Positions 27,431-35,810 of a stretch of 64,000 bases of DNA are shown one piece after another. Numbering within the stretch: position 1 is the first letter of the stretch; each line of letters starts with the position of its first letter. The DNA is from JBNKVT01 sp050299335 (lineage in GTDB: Bacteria; Pseudomonadota; Alphaproteobacteria; Rhodobacterales; Rhodobacteraceae): contig JBNKVT010000002.1 in the NCBI GenBank assembly GCA_050299335.1, positions 1-64,000 of the forward strand, read 5' to 3'. The position numbers and the translations under genes are program-made. The notes under the pieces are model-generated. The model saw nothing but the letters and a program-made list of their open reading frames with translations, searched no databases and was not told where the DNA came from.

Positions 27431-28636
27431 TCAGCGTTCGATGTCACAGTTGCTCTCGGGCTCATCCGTCCCAAGCGTGTCGAGCCGCGTCACCCGGTGG
27501 ATGAATTCCTCCTGTGGCGAGACCGAGACCAGCACTCTTGGGCCCGTCAGCAGGATCGGCTGGCGCAATTGCCCGTCCCAGGGCCGGAAGGTCAGTTTCT
27601 GGCCCTTGAAGCCCGCGACCTCGAAATCCGGGCCGAGGATGAAATCCTTCAGGGTCTGATATTCGGTGGACCGGGTGCGGGTCGCGGCCTCGCCCAGCAC
27701 CCGAAGCGACAGCCAGACCTGGTAATCCTCGGGCCGCATATAGCGTCCGGCGAGGGCCTCGAACCGGTTCTGGAATTGCGGCGCCCCCCAGGCCTCCTGT
27801 GCGGGGTGCCAGGTGACGGGACGCAGGCCGGCCGAACCGGCGACCGGGCGCGGCTCCCAGGTCTGATAGGGCAGATAGGCGGCGAAATAGCCGGTCTCGT
27901 CAGCCGCGATCACCACGTCATGCGCCTCGGCCCGCTGGGTGAAGACCGGGACGGCCTTCTGGATCTGGACATGGCCGGTATCGGTGCGCCGCGCCCCGCC
28001 GGTATCCTCGAATTCGCGCTCCTCGACGATGCGGGCACCGAATTTGCGGGCGGCGCGACGGTAGGCATCGGCCAGTTCCAGATCGTCCGCGTGAGAGCCA
28101 TGGATCAGGTACCAGTCGGTCCATTTCTTCCACAACAGGAACTGCGCCATCGCGTCGGTCAGCATCGCCCGCGAGGGGGCGACATGCAGCAGGTTGGCGC
28201 GACAGTCCTCGTTGCGCAAGGCATCCTCGGGCGCGATGGCGTTGATGATCAGCGCCCTGTCTCCGGCGGCACCAGCCATGGCCAGCGTCGTCTCGGCATC
28301 GGCCATGGAGACGATGAACCCGATGCCTTCGCCGATCAGCCGCTCCATCTCGGCAACGGCGACGTCAGGGGCGTCCTCAAGGGTTTCGACAGGCACGGAG
28401 ACATTCTCGTTGACGAAATCCTGCCCCATGAACCGCCCGGTGGTCTGGTTGTCGTCGATGGCCAGAAAAGCCCCGGCAAACCCCAGATCCCCGGGCTCCA
28501 GATCGAGGCGCGAGATCGGAGGCAGCTTGTTGGCGATATCGATGCGGATCACGGCCGATCTGACCACCTGCGCCTCCTGCGCGGCGGTCTGGACCCCGGC
28601 CAGCATCAGCGCGGCGACAGCAAGCGGACGCAGCAT
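27431..28636 (-). CDS. ABC substrate-binding protein, PQQ-associated type
   Basis: Encodes 401 residues. A signal peptide (MLRPLAVAALMLAGVQTAAQ) precedes a type I periplasmic binding fold with the switch region LRNEDCRANLLHVAPSRAML and the internal stretch LWKKWTDWYLIHGSHADD. The C-terminal end has LRQPILLTGPRVLVSVSPQEEF. The sequence fits the binding protein of PQQ-dependent alcohol dehydrogenase systems rather than branched-chain amino-acid transporters. It is first in the leftward cluster and diverges from the DUF2380 gene. Type I binding proteins usually serve importers, so its combination with an ABC-2 permease is unusual. Confidence 0.9.
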   Translation of the reverse strand: MLRPLAVAALMLAGVQTAAQEAQVVRSAVIRIDIANKLPPISRLDLEPGDLGFAGAFLAIDDNQTTGRFMGQDFVNENVSVPVETLEDAPDVAVAEMERLIGEGIGFIVSMADAETTLAMAGAAGDRALIINAIAPEDALRNEDCRANLLHVAPSRAMLTDAMAQFLLWKKWTDWYLIHGSHADDLELADAYRRAARKFGARIVEEREFEDTGGARRTDTGHVQIQKAVPVFTQRAEAHDVVIAADETGYFAAYLPYQTWEPRPVAGSAGLRPVTWHPAQEAWGAPQFQNRFEALAGRYMRPEDYQVWLSLRVLGEAATRTRSTEYQTLKDFILGPDFEVAGFKGQKLTFRPWDGQLRQPILLTGPRVLVSVSPQEEFIHRVTRLDTLGTDEPESNCDIER

Positions 28637-28783
28637 CTAGTCTCCCCGAACGGCACGTCCATGGCGCGTGCCGAGAGCGAAAGCCTAAGGAGGATCGCCC
28701 CGAGATGAAACAAACCTTGCCTAAGAAGTTTGTAAGACCCTGGTGGCCTTGAAATCATGGCTGGCGTGCCCGAGCATACCCCC

Positions 28784-29287
28784 ATGCTGCGAATCCTGAT
28801 CCTCCTTCTGGCCCTTGCCGCGCCCGCCTTCGCGCAGCCAGCCCTGCCGCCCCTGAAGGAGAACCCCAAAGTGGCGTTTTTCGGGATCGTGCTTTTGGAC
28901 ACGTCTCACGAGGCCGAGTTTTTCGGCTCGGAGGCCGAGGTTGCGCGGACCGGGATGATCACCGATTACATCCGCGACACAGTGGAGGCAGAGGGGTTCC
29001 GGTTGCTCGATCTCGCGCCGGTGCAAGACCAGATCGACCGAGTGGCGTCGATGGCCGATTGCTATGGCTGCGAGCTGCGCGCGGCGGCGGATCTGGGAGC
29101 GGATTACTCGATGGTGGGCGAGATCCAGAAGGTCTCGACCCTGATCCAGTCGATGAATATCGTCCTGCGGGATGTCGAGACGGGGCAGATGGTGCGGGGC
29201 CTGGCGGTGGAGATACGGAACAACTCCGACGAGGCATGGCTTCGCGGTGCGCGGTATATCCTGAAGAACAATTTTTTCCGCGAATAG
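28784..29287 (+). CDS. DUF2380-family secreted protein
   Basis: Encodes 167 residues. From ATG 28784 the product begins with a normal signal peptide (MLRILILLLALAAPAFA). An ATG nine codons upstream (28757) would add an acidic, proline-containing leader and is less likely, although neither start has a good ribosome site. The mature part has VAFFGIVLLDTSHEAEF, a central CYGCELRAAADLGADYSMVG and MNIVLRDVETGQMVRG, matching DUF2380, a family often found next to PQQ-associated ABC genes. The two cysteines in CYGC may coordinate a metal or form a disulphide. Divergent from the ABC cluster, so perhaps co-regulated. Confidence 0.8.
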   Translation: MLRILILLLALAAPAFAQPALPPLKENPKVAFFGIVLLDTSHEAEFFGSEAEVARTGMITDYIRDTVEAEGFRLLDLAPVQDQIDRVASMADCYGCELRAAADLGADYSMVGEIQKVSTLIQSMNIVLRDVETGQMVRGLAVEIRNNSDEAWLRGARYILKNNFFRE

Positions 29288-29503
29288 AAGCGGGTTGAGG
29301 CCGGGAGAAGCGCCGAGGCCCGGGCTCGCCCATCGCTTCGGCGGGTCATGCCAGTGGGCGGTATTTTCGGGATCGCGGTGCATCCCAGCAGGGAACGGAT
29401 CCACGATCATTGACTGAAGCGCCGGGGCGTGTCGGACTTGTGAACAATGAGACAGGCGATTCGCCCCAAGGGTGCGTGGGATCGCATAACAGGGAGTACG
29501 GAG
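29288..29503. other. Intergenic region
   Basis: About 215 bases with no gene recognised. The final part carries AGGGAGTACGGAG, a strong ribosome site for the following gene. Confidence 0.4.
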
Positions 29504-30331
29504 ATGGCTGACAATTCCAAGATCGTCTTCAGCGGCGGTGCCGGGGCCGCGATCGGCGTGGCGCTGGGGATGCTGTTCGGTGGACCCGATGTCGGCGGCA
29601 TCGAGACCCAGCTCGGCACCACCGGCACCGAGGTGGCGAGCCTGAGCGGCCAGATCGGGGCCGTGAACGAGCGCCTGGCCGCGCTCGAAGCGTCGGTTTC
29701 GGCAGAACCCGAGACCCCGCCCCTGACCGCCGCCGACCTCGACGCGGCGGTTTCCGGGACGACCGGCGCGGTCGAAACCGCCCTCGGCGACCGGATCGCG
29801 GCTCTGGTGTCTGAGCTCGACGCCCGTGATGCCGCCCTCGAAGCGGCAATCGCCAGCGCGGGCGCGGAACAGGTGGACGCCATCCTCGCAGCCATGGATG
29901 CCCGATACGAGGAGCGGATGCGCGAATTCCGCGAACAGATGGAAGCCCGCCGCGAGGACATGCGCGAGTGCCACGGCAAGCCGAACCGTGCCGAGGCGGA
30001 AACCGAGATGGAGGCCGACACGAGCTCAGGCGACACGACCGATCCGCCTGACACCGCCGGGACGGCCGATGCTTCGGAAGCGGCAGCGCCGGACACCGCC
30101 AGCCGCCCGCAGGTCGCGCAAACCTTTGTTCTGGCCGATGGCAAGGTCACGGCCTATGTGGCGGGATTTCTGGAAGGCGGCGAGATCGTTCAGGTGGCAC
30201 TGAACGGGTTCGAGGTCCGCGAGATCCGGGCCCGGCGCAGCGCCAGCATAAACGTCGGCGAAGAAACCTGCACCGTGACCTATACGGGGATCGTCGAAGA
30301 TGCCGCAGCTTTCGAGGCAAGCTGCGAGTAG
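29504..30331 (+). CDS. Membrane-anchored coiled-coil protein of unknown function
   Basis: Encodes 275 residues. A glycine/alanine-rich transmembrane helix lies near residues 8-26 (FSGGAGAAIGVALGMLFGG), then a long heptad-like region with many Leu/Ala and Glu (VASLSGQIGAVNERLAALEA). A charged helix follows (MDARYEERMREFREQMEAR), then an Asp/Thr/Ser-rich linker, and a small C-terminal beta domain with a cysteine pair (GEETCTVTYTG). No family is recognised. The strong AGGGAG site just before ATG 29504 selects that start over one 19 codons earlier. The architecture suggests an envelope or periplasmic coiled-coil tether. No operon neighbour in the same direction. Confidence 0.7.
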   Translation: MADNSKIVFSGGAGAAIGVALGMLFGGPDVGGIETQLGTTGTEVASLSGQIGAVNERLAALEASVSAEPETPPLTAADLDAAVSGTTGAVETALGDRIAALVSELDARDAALEAAIASAGAEQVDAILAAMDARYEERMREFREQMEARREDMRECHGKPNRAEAETEMEADTSSGDTTDPPDTAGTADASEAAAPDTASRPQVAQTFVLADGKVTAYVAGFLEGGEIVQVALNGFEVREIRARRSASINVGEETCTVTYTGIVEDAAAFEASCE

Positions 30332-30550
30332 TCTGCCCGAAAGTCTCAGGAAGGAGGCCCCGGCGGTATCGGTGCGGTCACGGTGCGGCCGACGGATACC
30401 GATGGAGCGCGTTTCGAGGCGGCCTTTGCACTCGGCCGGTCCTGATGGTCGATGGGTGCGGCGCAGCCATCCGGCGCCGGAAGGCGGCTGAAGCTTCCCA
30501 GCCGTCCGGGATCGGCCGATCGGCGGGACGCGGGGTGCAGGAGGGATACC

Positions 30551-30574
30551 GCCTGAACCCGGGCCGGTTCAGGC
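30551..30574. terminator. Convergent terminator hairpin
   Basis: GCCTGAACC (30551-30559) pairs with GGTTCAGGC (30566-30574), loop CGGGCC. It overlaps the stop codon of the leftward PilJ-domain gene (30569-30571) and lies downstream of the rightward coiled-coil gene, so it can serve both. Confidence 0.65.
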
Positions 30575-31492
30575 CTTGCTCGCCTCGTATTTCACCAGTT
30601 TGGATATGGCGAGGGTCATCTCGCCGATGAACGCGTTCATCTCGACGCGGAATTCCGACAATTCCTCGCGGCTCAGCCCGCCGCCTTCAGCCACGCGCGC
30701 GCTCCTGTCGCGCACATTGTCCCAGTGAGCCTTGGCGCGGATCAGCTGCGTTCGGATCTCGCCCGTCGGTGCCGGCGGCACCGAGACCGAGGGCATCCCG
30801 TCGATGAAGGCCCCGATCGACGCGTCGAAGGCCGCCATCGTCTCGTTCAGCGACGCCCGTGTGTCGTCGAGCTGGAAACCCTGCTGCACCAGACAGACCT
30901 CCTTCGACAGTTTCTGAGCCAGCATCCGCTGCCGCTCGTAAAGGTCGATCAAGTGCGCCGAACCCTGGCCGGCATCGTGCATCTCGCGCGCATAGACCGT
31001 GCCGATCACCGCTACCATGTCGCTGTTCAGCTCGGTCATGCCGTCCGTGGCGTCAATCATCCGCTCGAACTCGCCACCTGAAAGCATTCCACCCGAGAGC
31101 ACCTCGTGATGCACCCGCGACAGGCTGGCCCAGACCGAGTCGACCGAGGTCCAGACCTGCTTGATCCGCTCGTTCTTTTCCTGGAACAGGTCAAGCTGCA
31201 CATTGCCAAGATAGATCCCGCGATGATACCAGCCATAGAGGTTCCACATCGTGTAGAGATCGCCGAGATTCTCCTCGGCATCGATCCCCGCCTGCGCGTA
31301 ACAGACCGACTTGGCCATTCCCTCGGCCAACATCCGCTGCCGCCCGGCAATGGCGATCCGCTTGCCGATATTCTCTGGCGTGCCCGCGACGTCCTGCGCA
31401 TTGGCACCCGCCGGGACAGCAAGGCTGGAAATTGCGGAAAATGCGGCGGCCGCGAGGGCCAGTGGTAGCGAACGACGTCCCGTCAAACTCAT
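30569..31492 (-). CDS. Secreted protein with two PilJ-type sensory repeats
   Basis: Encodes 307 residues. A signal peptide (RRSLPLALAAAAFSAISS, then GANA) is followed by two type IV pilus methyl-accepting-transducer N-terminal (PilJ-like) units. The first has IAIAGRQRMLAEGMAKSVCYA, the second IDLYERQRMLAQKLSKEVCLV. Each keeps the hallmark RQRMLA-x-x-(M/L)-(A/S)-K core with a following Cys. There is no HAMP, signalling or kinase domain, so it is a stand-alone periplasmic sensor or binding protein. Such domains occur in nitrate/nitrite-type sensors. ATG 31492 is preferred because AAGGAGA sits six bases before it. Confidence 0.87.
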   Translation of the reverse strand: MSLTGRRSLPLALAAAAFSAISSLAVPAGANAQDVAGTPENIGKRIAIAGRQRMLAEGMAKSVCYAQAGIDAEENLGDLYTMWNLYGWYHRGIYLGNVQLDLFQEKNERIKQVWTSVDSVWASLSRVHHEVLSGGMLSGGEFERMIDATDGMTELNSDMVAVIGTVYAREMHDAGQGSAHLIDLYERQRMLAQKLSKEVCLVQQGFQLDDTRASLNETMAAFDASIGAFIDGMPSVSVPPAPTGEIRTQLIRAKAHWDNVRDRSARVAEGGGLSREELSEFRVEMNAFIGEMTLAISKLVKYEASKA

Positions 31493-31840
31493 CACACGTC
31501 TCCTTGTTGCGGCGGTATCGCGGGTCAGAGCCGATACCGTCGTGGCATTCGAATTTCGCTTTTGGGTGGAACCCGCCTCCCGCTCCGATCCGGAGCGCAC
31601 CCGACGCTCTGCTGCGGCCTCTCCTTGAAGGATACTGTGTTCTAAATTGGGCGGGGTTTCCCCCGCAATCCGTGTCATCTCCTTTCGTCAAACGGATAAA
31701 CTGCCTTCGGACATCCAGATTGTTCAATCGGATCAACCCTTTGCCCTGTCTCTCAGCCGCTGACAGCGAAAATATGTCGCACCTGCAGAAGTTTCCGGCA
31801 AAATTCTTAACGTCTGCAAGGATTTCACGGGTACGCCGAA
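31493..31840. other. Intergenic region with inverted repeat upstream of PilJ-domain gene
   Basis: About 350 bases with no gene. CGGTATCG (31513-31520) and its exact complement CGATACCG (31532-31539) lie 21-47 bases before the PilJ-domain gene start, so they may be an operator or a leader hairpin. The rest is moderately AT-rich near 31700-31820. No promoter hexamers were assigned. Confidence 0.4.
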
Positions 31841-32359
31841 TCAACGGAACCGGCGCTCGAAATGATCCAGCTGACCACGACGGCACGCACCCTGCCGAAG
31901 GCACGCGCCTATGGCGCGAAGGTCGGAGGCATCGGGCTCCACCAGTTGCGCCGCCCCACAGGCCCCGATGCGGAATATCGCCCCGTCCCCGTCCTGTTCC
32001 AGCAGCATCAGCGCCGCATCCGTACCGCGCGGAAAACCGCCGCACCAGACTGCCACACAGTTCACCTCGACCCGCACCGCCATCTCGCGTTCCGGCCCCG
32101 GTCCTGCCTTACCAATAAGGCTGCCCACGAACCGGTACGGAACCGAATAGCCCCGAACCCCGGTCTGCGACGCCTGTTCCTCGGGCAACACATCGGGCAC
32201 CGGGCCATCCGGAATCAACCGGCCCAGCGCCACATAGAACCGCGCCTCGGAGGCCTGGGCGTAATTGAAGTCCCGACCGAAATTCGGCACTATGCAGCTC
32301 AGCGCCGCCGCATCGCCAGCGGCCAGAACCACGCACAATAATCCCACAATCCGCAACAT
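31841..32359 (-). CDS. Hypothetical secreted protein
   Basis: Encodes 172 residues. A signal peptide (MLRIVGLLCVVLAAGDAAA) precedes a mature part with SCIVPNFGRDFNYAQASEARF and an internal VEVNCVAVWCGGFPRG. Cysteine pairs late in the chain (GACGAAQ, GACLRQGACRRG) suggest disulphides. The start at 32359 is supported by AAGGAGAGG upstream; a start nine codons earlier would be inside that site. No family is recognised. It stands alone, about 350 bases from its downstream neighbour on the same strand, and divergent from rplY. Confidence 0.7.
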   Translation of the reverse strand: MLRIVGLLCVVLAAGDAAALSCIVPNFGRDFNYAQASEARFYVALGRLIPDGPVPDVLPEEQASQTGVRGYSVPYRFVGSLIGKAGPGPEREMAVRVEVNCVAVWCGGFPRGTDAALMLLEQDGDGAIFRIGACGAAQLVEPDASDLRAIGACLRQGACRRGQLDHFERRFR

Positions 32360-32530
32360 CCGGCCTCTCCTTTTGTCACCCCTCATACCATAACGACGCG
32401 CCGCGCTCAGCGTTCCTTGGCGCGCATCTGCAAAAACTCCTTCCCAAGCCGGGCCATATCCCCTATACGGCCGCTCTCACGCGGCGCTTACACCCTTGGA
32501 GGATCGCCGCCTAAACTCAGGAGAAAGCCC

Positions 32531-33178
32531 ATGGCCGAGAACCCCGTTCTCAACGCCACGGCGCGCGCAGGGACTGGCAAGGGGGCCGCCCGCGCTGCAC
32601 GTCGTGAAGGACTTGTGCCCGGAATCATCTACGGCGGCAACGCCGATCCGGTCGCGATCAACGTCAAGTTCAACGAATTGCTGAAGATGCTGAAGGCGGG
32701 TCACTTCCTGTCGACGCTTCTGAACCTCAAGGTCGACGGCAAGGACACCCAGGTGATCTGCCGCTCGGTCCAGCGCGATGTCGTCAAGGACCTGCCGACC
32801 CATGTCGATTTCCTCCGCCTGTCGGAGAAGTCGCAGATCAACCTCAACATCCCGGTCGAGTTCATCGGCCACGATGTCTGCGACGGGCTCAAGAAGGGCG
32901 GCACCCTTGTCGTCGTCCGCCCCGAGGTGGAATTGCGCGTCTCGGCCGCGGCGATCCCCGATCACATCACCGTCGACCTGACCGGCCTGCCCTTCGGCCA
33001 CACGATCCACATCTCGGATATCGAGCTGCCCCAGGGCGCGAAGCCGACGATCACCGACCGTGACTTCGTCATTGCCAATATCCAGGCACCGTCCGGCATC
33101 AAGGCCACCGACGACGACGAGGACGCCGAAGGCGAAGAGGGCGAGGACGCGGCTGCCGGAGACGGTGGCGAGGAATAG
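32531..33178 (+). CDS. rplY: 50S ribosomal protein L25 (CTC family)
   Basis: Encodes 215 residues. The L25/Ctc N-terminal 5S-rRNA-binding domain (about 1-95) has GKGAARAARREGLVPGIIYGG, followed by the TL5 C-terminal beta domain (IPVEFIGHDVC, LRVSAAAIPDHITVDLTG). An acidic tail (DDDEDAEGEEGED) completes it, as is typical of the alphaproteobacterial long form. It binds 5S rRNA in the large subunit. ATG 32531 follows CAGGAGAAAG. pth follows after a terminator-like hairpin, the common rplY-pth gene order. Confidence 0.97.
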   Translation: MAENPVLNATARAGTGKGAARAARREGLVPGIIYGGNADPVAINVKFNELLKMLKAGHFLSTLLNLKVDGKDTQVICRSVQRDVVKDLPTHVDFLRLSEKSQINLNIPVEFIGHDVCDGLKKGGTLVVVRPEVELRVSAAAIPDHITVDLTGLPFGHTIHISDIELPQGAKPTITDRDFVIANIQAPSGIKATDDDEDAEGEEGEDAAAGDGGEE

Positions 33179-33208
33179 GTTCCGCACCCAATCCCGCCAT
33201 GTTAAAAG

Positions 33209-33240
33209 CAACGCGCTCCGGTCCCCGCCGGGGCGCGTTG
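33209..33240 (+). terminator. rplY-pth intergenic hairpin
   Basis: CAACGCGC (33209-33216) pairs with GCGCGTTG (33233-33240), with an inner CCGG/CCGG extension, followed by TTCTTTG. It likely ends most rplY transcripts while allowing some readthrough into pth. Confidence 0.6.
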
Positions 33241-33268
33241 TTCTTTGCGGTCCCGTCTGGAGGCAGCC

Positions 33269-34000
33269 TTGAAACTCTTTGTCGGCCTCGGCAATCCTGG
33301 TCCCAAACATGCCGGAAACCGGCATAATATCGGCTATATGGCGCTCGACGCCATTGCCTCGGCGCATGGGTTCGGGCCGTGGCGGTCAAAATTCCAGGGC
33401 GTGATCTCCGAAGGGCGGCTGGGGTCCGAAAAGATCACCCTCCTCAAGCCCGAGACCTTCATGAACCTGTCCGGACAATCGGTCGGCGAGGCGATGCGGT
33501 TCTTCAAGCTGGAACCGGCCGATATCACCGTCTTGCACGACGAAATCGACCTCGCCCCGGGCAAGGTCAAGGTCAAGACCGGCGGCGGTCATGCCGGGCA
33601 TAACGGCCTGCGCTCGCTTCACGGCCATATCGGCGATGCCTATCGCCGGGTCCGTCTCGGCGTCGGCCATCCTGGCCACAAGGACGCGGTGCCGCGTTAC
33701 GTCCTGCACGATTTCGCCAAGGCCGACGAGGCCTGGCTGCGCGATGTCCTGGATGGCTGCGCCGAGGGTGCTCCGGACCTTGCCGCGGGTGATACGGGAC
33801 GGTTTCTCAATGCCATCGCCAGGCGCACGGCCCCGGCCCGGTCCTCGACAGGGTCAAAGAACCCGGCAACCGCGCCGGTACCGGAGCGGCAGCAGGACCG
33901 GAAACCCGTGGCACCGGAATCCACAGGACCGGAACCCACAGCGGCCGATCCCGACACCCGCTCGCCGCTCCAACGCCTCATGGACCGGTTCGCGAAATGA
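33269..34000 (+). CDS. pth: Peptidyl-tRNA hydrolase
   Basis: Encodes 243 residues, longer than usual because of a C-terminal Pro/Thr/Asp-rich extension beyond residue 190. The catalytic His is H19 (GNRHNIGY); other site residues are N9 (GLGNPGP), N66 (FMNLSG) and D91 (HDEIDL). The GGGHAGHNGLRS motif is intact. It releases amino acids or peptides from tRNA. A TTG at 33269 is the likely start, with TGGAGG seven bases upstream and a normal M-K-L-F-V-G-L-G opening. Its end overlaps the next gene by four bases. Confidence 0.96.
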   Translation: MKLFVGLGNPGPKHAGNRHNIGYMALDAIASAHGFGPWRSKFQGVISEGRLGSEKITLLKPETFMNLSGQSVGEAMRFFKLEPADITVLHDEIDLAPGKVKVKTGGGHAGHNGLRSLHGHIGDAYRRVRLGVGHPGHKDAVPRYVLHDFAKADEAWLRDVLDGCAEGAPDLAAGDTGRFLNAIARRTAPARSSTGSKNPATAPVPERQQDRKPVAPESTGPEPTAADPDTRSPLQRLMDRFAK

Positions 34001-34737
34001 TCCGGCGGCTGGTCCGTTTCGCTTCCTTCCTCTGCCTCATGGCCATCGCCGCCGCCATTGCCGGCATCGCCGCCTTCGCCCGGCCGCAGCCGTTCTTTGC
34101 CCATTCCCGGAACCTCGGCCCGGTCACGATCCACGCGACCCACCCGATCCCGCCCACCGCCGATGCGGTGCTGGCCGATATCTCGTCCCGGCTGAATGCC
34201 AGCCCGCTCGGCCCCGCCGAGGGGCCGTTCAACCTGTTCGTCGCCGGAGAGGGCTGGCGCTGGAAGGTCTATTTCGGTCTCGCGCCATATGCCGGCGGGC
34301 TGGTCTTCTATCCGGTCTCGGGCAATGGCGGCTTTCTTGCCGGGGCGGATTTCGACCAGGGGCGGCTCATCAAACACGGGCGAACCATCGGCCCGCCCCG
34401 CACCCTGGCCTATTACGGCACCCATGAACTGACCCATGTGCTGGTCGGCCAACGGGTCGGCGCGATCCGGTTTCACACCATGCCCGACTGGGTCCGCGAG
34501 GGTCTGGCCGATTACGTCGCCCTCGGCCCGGTCGATATTGCCGCCATTGACGCCCTGCTCGGGGACAGACCGGTCACCCGGGCCGACATGGACCGTCACG
34601 GGGTCTATATCCGCAAGCGGATGCTGGTCACCTGGGCGCTCGATCATGCCGGTTGGGGGCTCGACCGGCTGCTCGCCTCCGACCTCACCGACGCCGAGGC
34701 GCTTGCGGCCATGCGCAGGGAACAGGAGGCATCTTGA
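33997..34737 (+). CDS. Membrane or secreted protein with gluzincin-type HExxH motif
   Basis: Encodes 246 residues. An N-terminal hydrophobic segment (ASFLCLMAIAAAIAGIAAFA) serves as anchor or signal peptide. The interior has GTHELTHVLVGQ (HELTH, fitting HExxH) and, about 25 residues on, PDWVREGLADYVALG, whose Glu could be the third zinc ligand of an MA-clan peptidase. This is a peptidase-MA-like architecture, about the size of small membrane-bound metalloproteases. Substrate is unknown. It starts four bases inside pth and its end overlaps the DUF2332 gene, so the three are translationally coupled. Confidence 0.77.
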   Translation: MIRRLVRFASFLCLMAIAAAIAGIAAFARPQPFFAHSRNLGPVTIHATHPIPPTADAVLADISSRLNASPLGPAEGPFNLFVAGEGWRWKVYFGLAPYAGGLVFYPVSGNGGFLAGADFDQGRLIKHGRTIGPPRTLAYYGTHELTHVLVGQRVGAIRFHTMPDWVREGLADYVALGPVDIAAIDALLGDRPVTRADMDRHGVYIRKRMLVTWALDHAGWGLDRLLASDLTDAEALAAMRREQEAS

Positions 34738-35783
34738 TAAACGCCCATGGAGCTTTTCACGCCCAAGCGGAGCATTGCGACGATCTCGGCTCGGGTTTCA
34801 CGGCCCGACTGATGCGGCTGGCCGGGGATCGCCTGACGGCGGATACGGCGGTCGGGGCGCATATAATCGATTGGCCCGGCAACGCCTCGCACCGCGCCGA
34901 TGCCGTACCCTTGCGCCTTGCCGGTGCGCTTCATGCCCTGGCCCGGGCCGGTCGCGCCAGTCTGGCGGAGGTCTATCCTCCCAATGACCGCGCGGTTGCC
35001 GATGATCGCCTCTGGCACGCGGTCGAAGCCGCGATGGCAAGCGAGGCCGGGTTCATTCTCGACCGGATGACCTCACCGCCCCAGACCAACGAAGTTCGCC
35101 GCCTCAGCGCGCTCTATCCCGGGTTCCTCTGCGTGGCCGACCGGACCGGCCTGCCGCTTGTCTCCAGCGAAATCGGTGCCTCGGCTGGGCTCAACATGCG
35201 CTGGCCGCGCTATGCCTACCATCTTGGCGGGCTGAGCTTCGGCGACCCGGTCTCTCCCGTCCGGCTGGAGCCCGACTGGCAAGGGCCGCCTCCGCCCGAT
35301 ATCCGGATCGTGCCTATCGAAACCGCCGGTTGCGACCGGTCGCCCCTCGACCCGCGCAATCCCGAACATGTCAACCTGCTCCTGAGCTATATCTGGGCCG
35401 ACCAGTCCGACCGTTTGGCCCGGACCGAGGCGGCCCTGGCGATCGCCGCATCGGACGGCGGCACTGTGGAACGGGCCGATGCGCTCGACTTTCTGGCCCG
35501 CCGCCTGGCAAAGCGCAGGGACGGGGCCGCGCATGTCGTCACCCATTCGATCGTCTGGCAGTACCTCCCCGACGCGGCGCAAGCGCGTGTGGCCGCACTT
35601 ATCACCGAGGCCGGGTCGAGGGCCACGCCTACCGCGCCGCTCGCCTGGCTGCGCATGGAGGGCGACGGCGGCGCGCCGGGGGCCGCGATCACCCTGACCC
35701 TCTGGCCGGAGGGGCGGGAGCAGGTGATCGGACGGGTGGATTTCCATGGGCGCTGGGTCGACTGGCACGGATGGGAGGCTTGA
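34734..35783 (+). CDS. DUF2332-family protein
   Basis: Encodes 349 residues from a TTG at 34734, with CAGGAGG five bases upstream and a one-codon overlap with the preceding stop. Signatures of DUF2332 are the opening FHAQAEHCDDLGSGFTARL, the block SALYPGFLCVADRTGLPL with SSEIGASAGLNM, and the end TLWPEGREQVIGRVDFHGRW. The family is widespread in Rhizobiales and Rhodobacterales; it resembles class I methyltransferase-like proteins but has no demonstrated activity. It seems to share a transcript with pth and the HExxH protein. Confidence 0.87.
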   Translation: MINAHGAFHAQAEHCDDLGSGFTARLMRLAGDRLTADTAVGAHIIDWPGNASHRADAVPLRLAGALHALARAGRASLAEVYPPNDRAVADDRLWHAVEAAMASEAGFILDRMTSPPQTNEVRRLSALYPGFLCVADRTGLPLVSSEIGASAGLNMRWPRYAYHLGGLSFGDPVSPVRLEPDWQGPPPPDIRIVPIETAGCDRSPLDPRNPEHVNLLLSYIWADQSDRLARTEAALAIAASDGGTVERADALDFLARRLAKRRDGAAHVVTHSIVWQYLPDAAQARVAALITEAGSRATPTAPLAWLRMEGDGGAPGAAITLTLWPEGREQVIGRVDFHGRWVDWHGWEA

Positions 35784-35810
35784 AGGATGACGCGCGGGGA
35801 GGTGTGAAAC

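Noticed and set aside
28690..28736. ACAAAC / GTTTGT inverted repeat as operator for the ABC cluster
   Set aside because: Six-base arms with a 12-base gap are easily found by chance; no regulator is linked.
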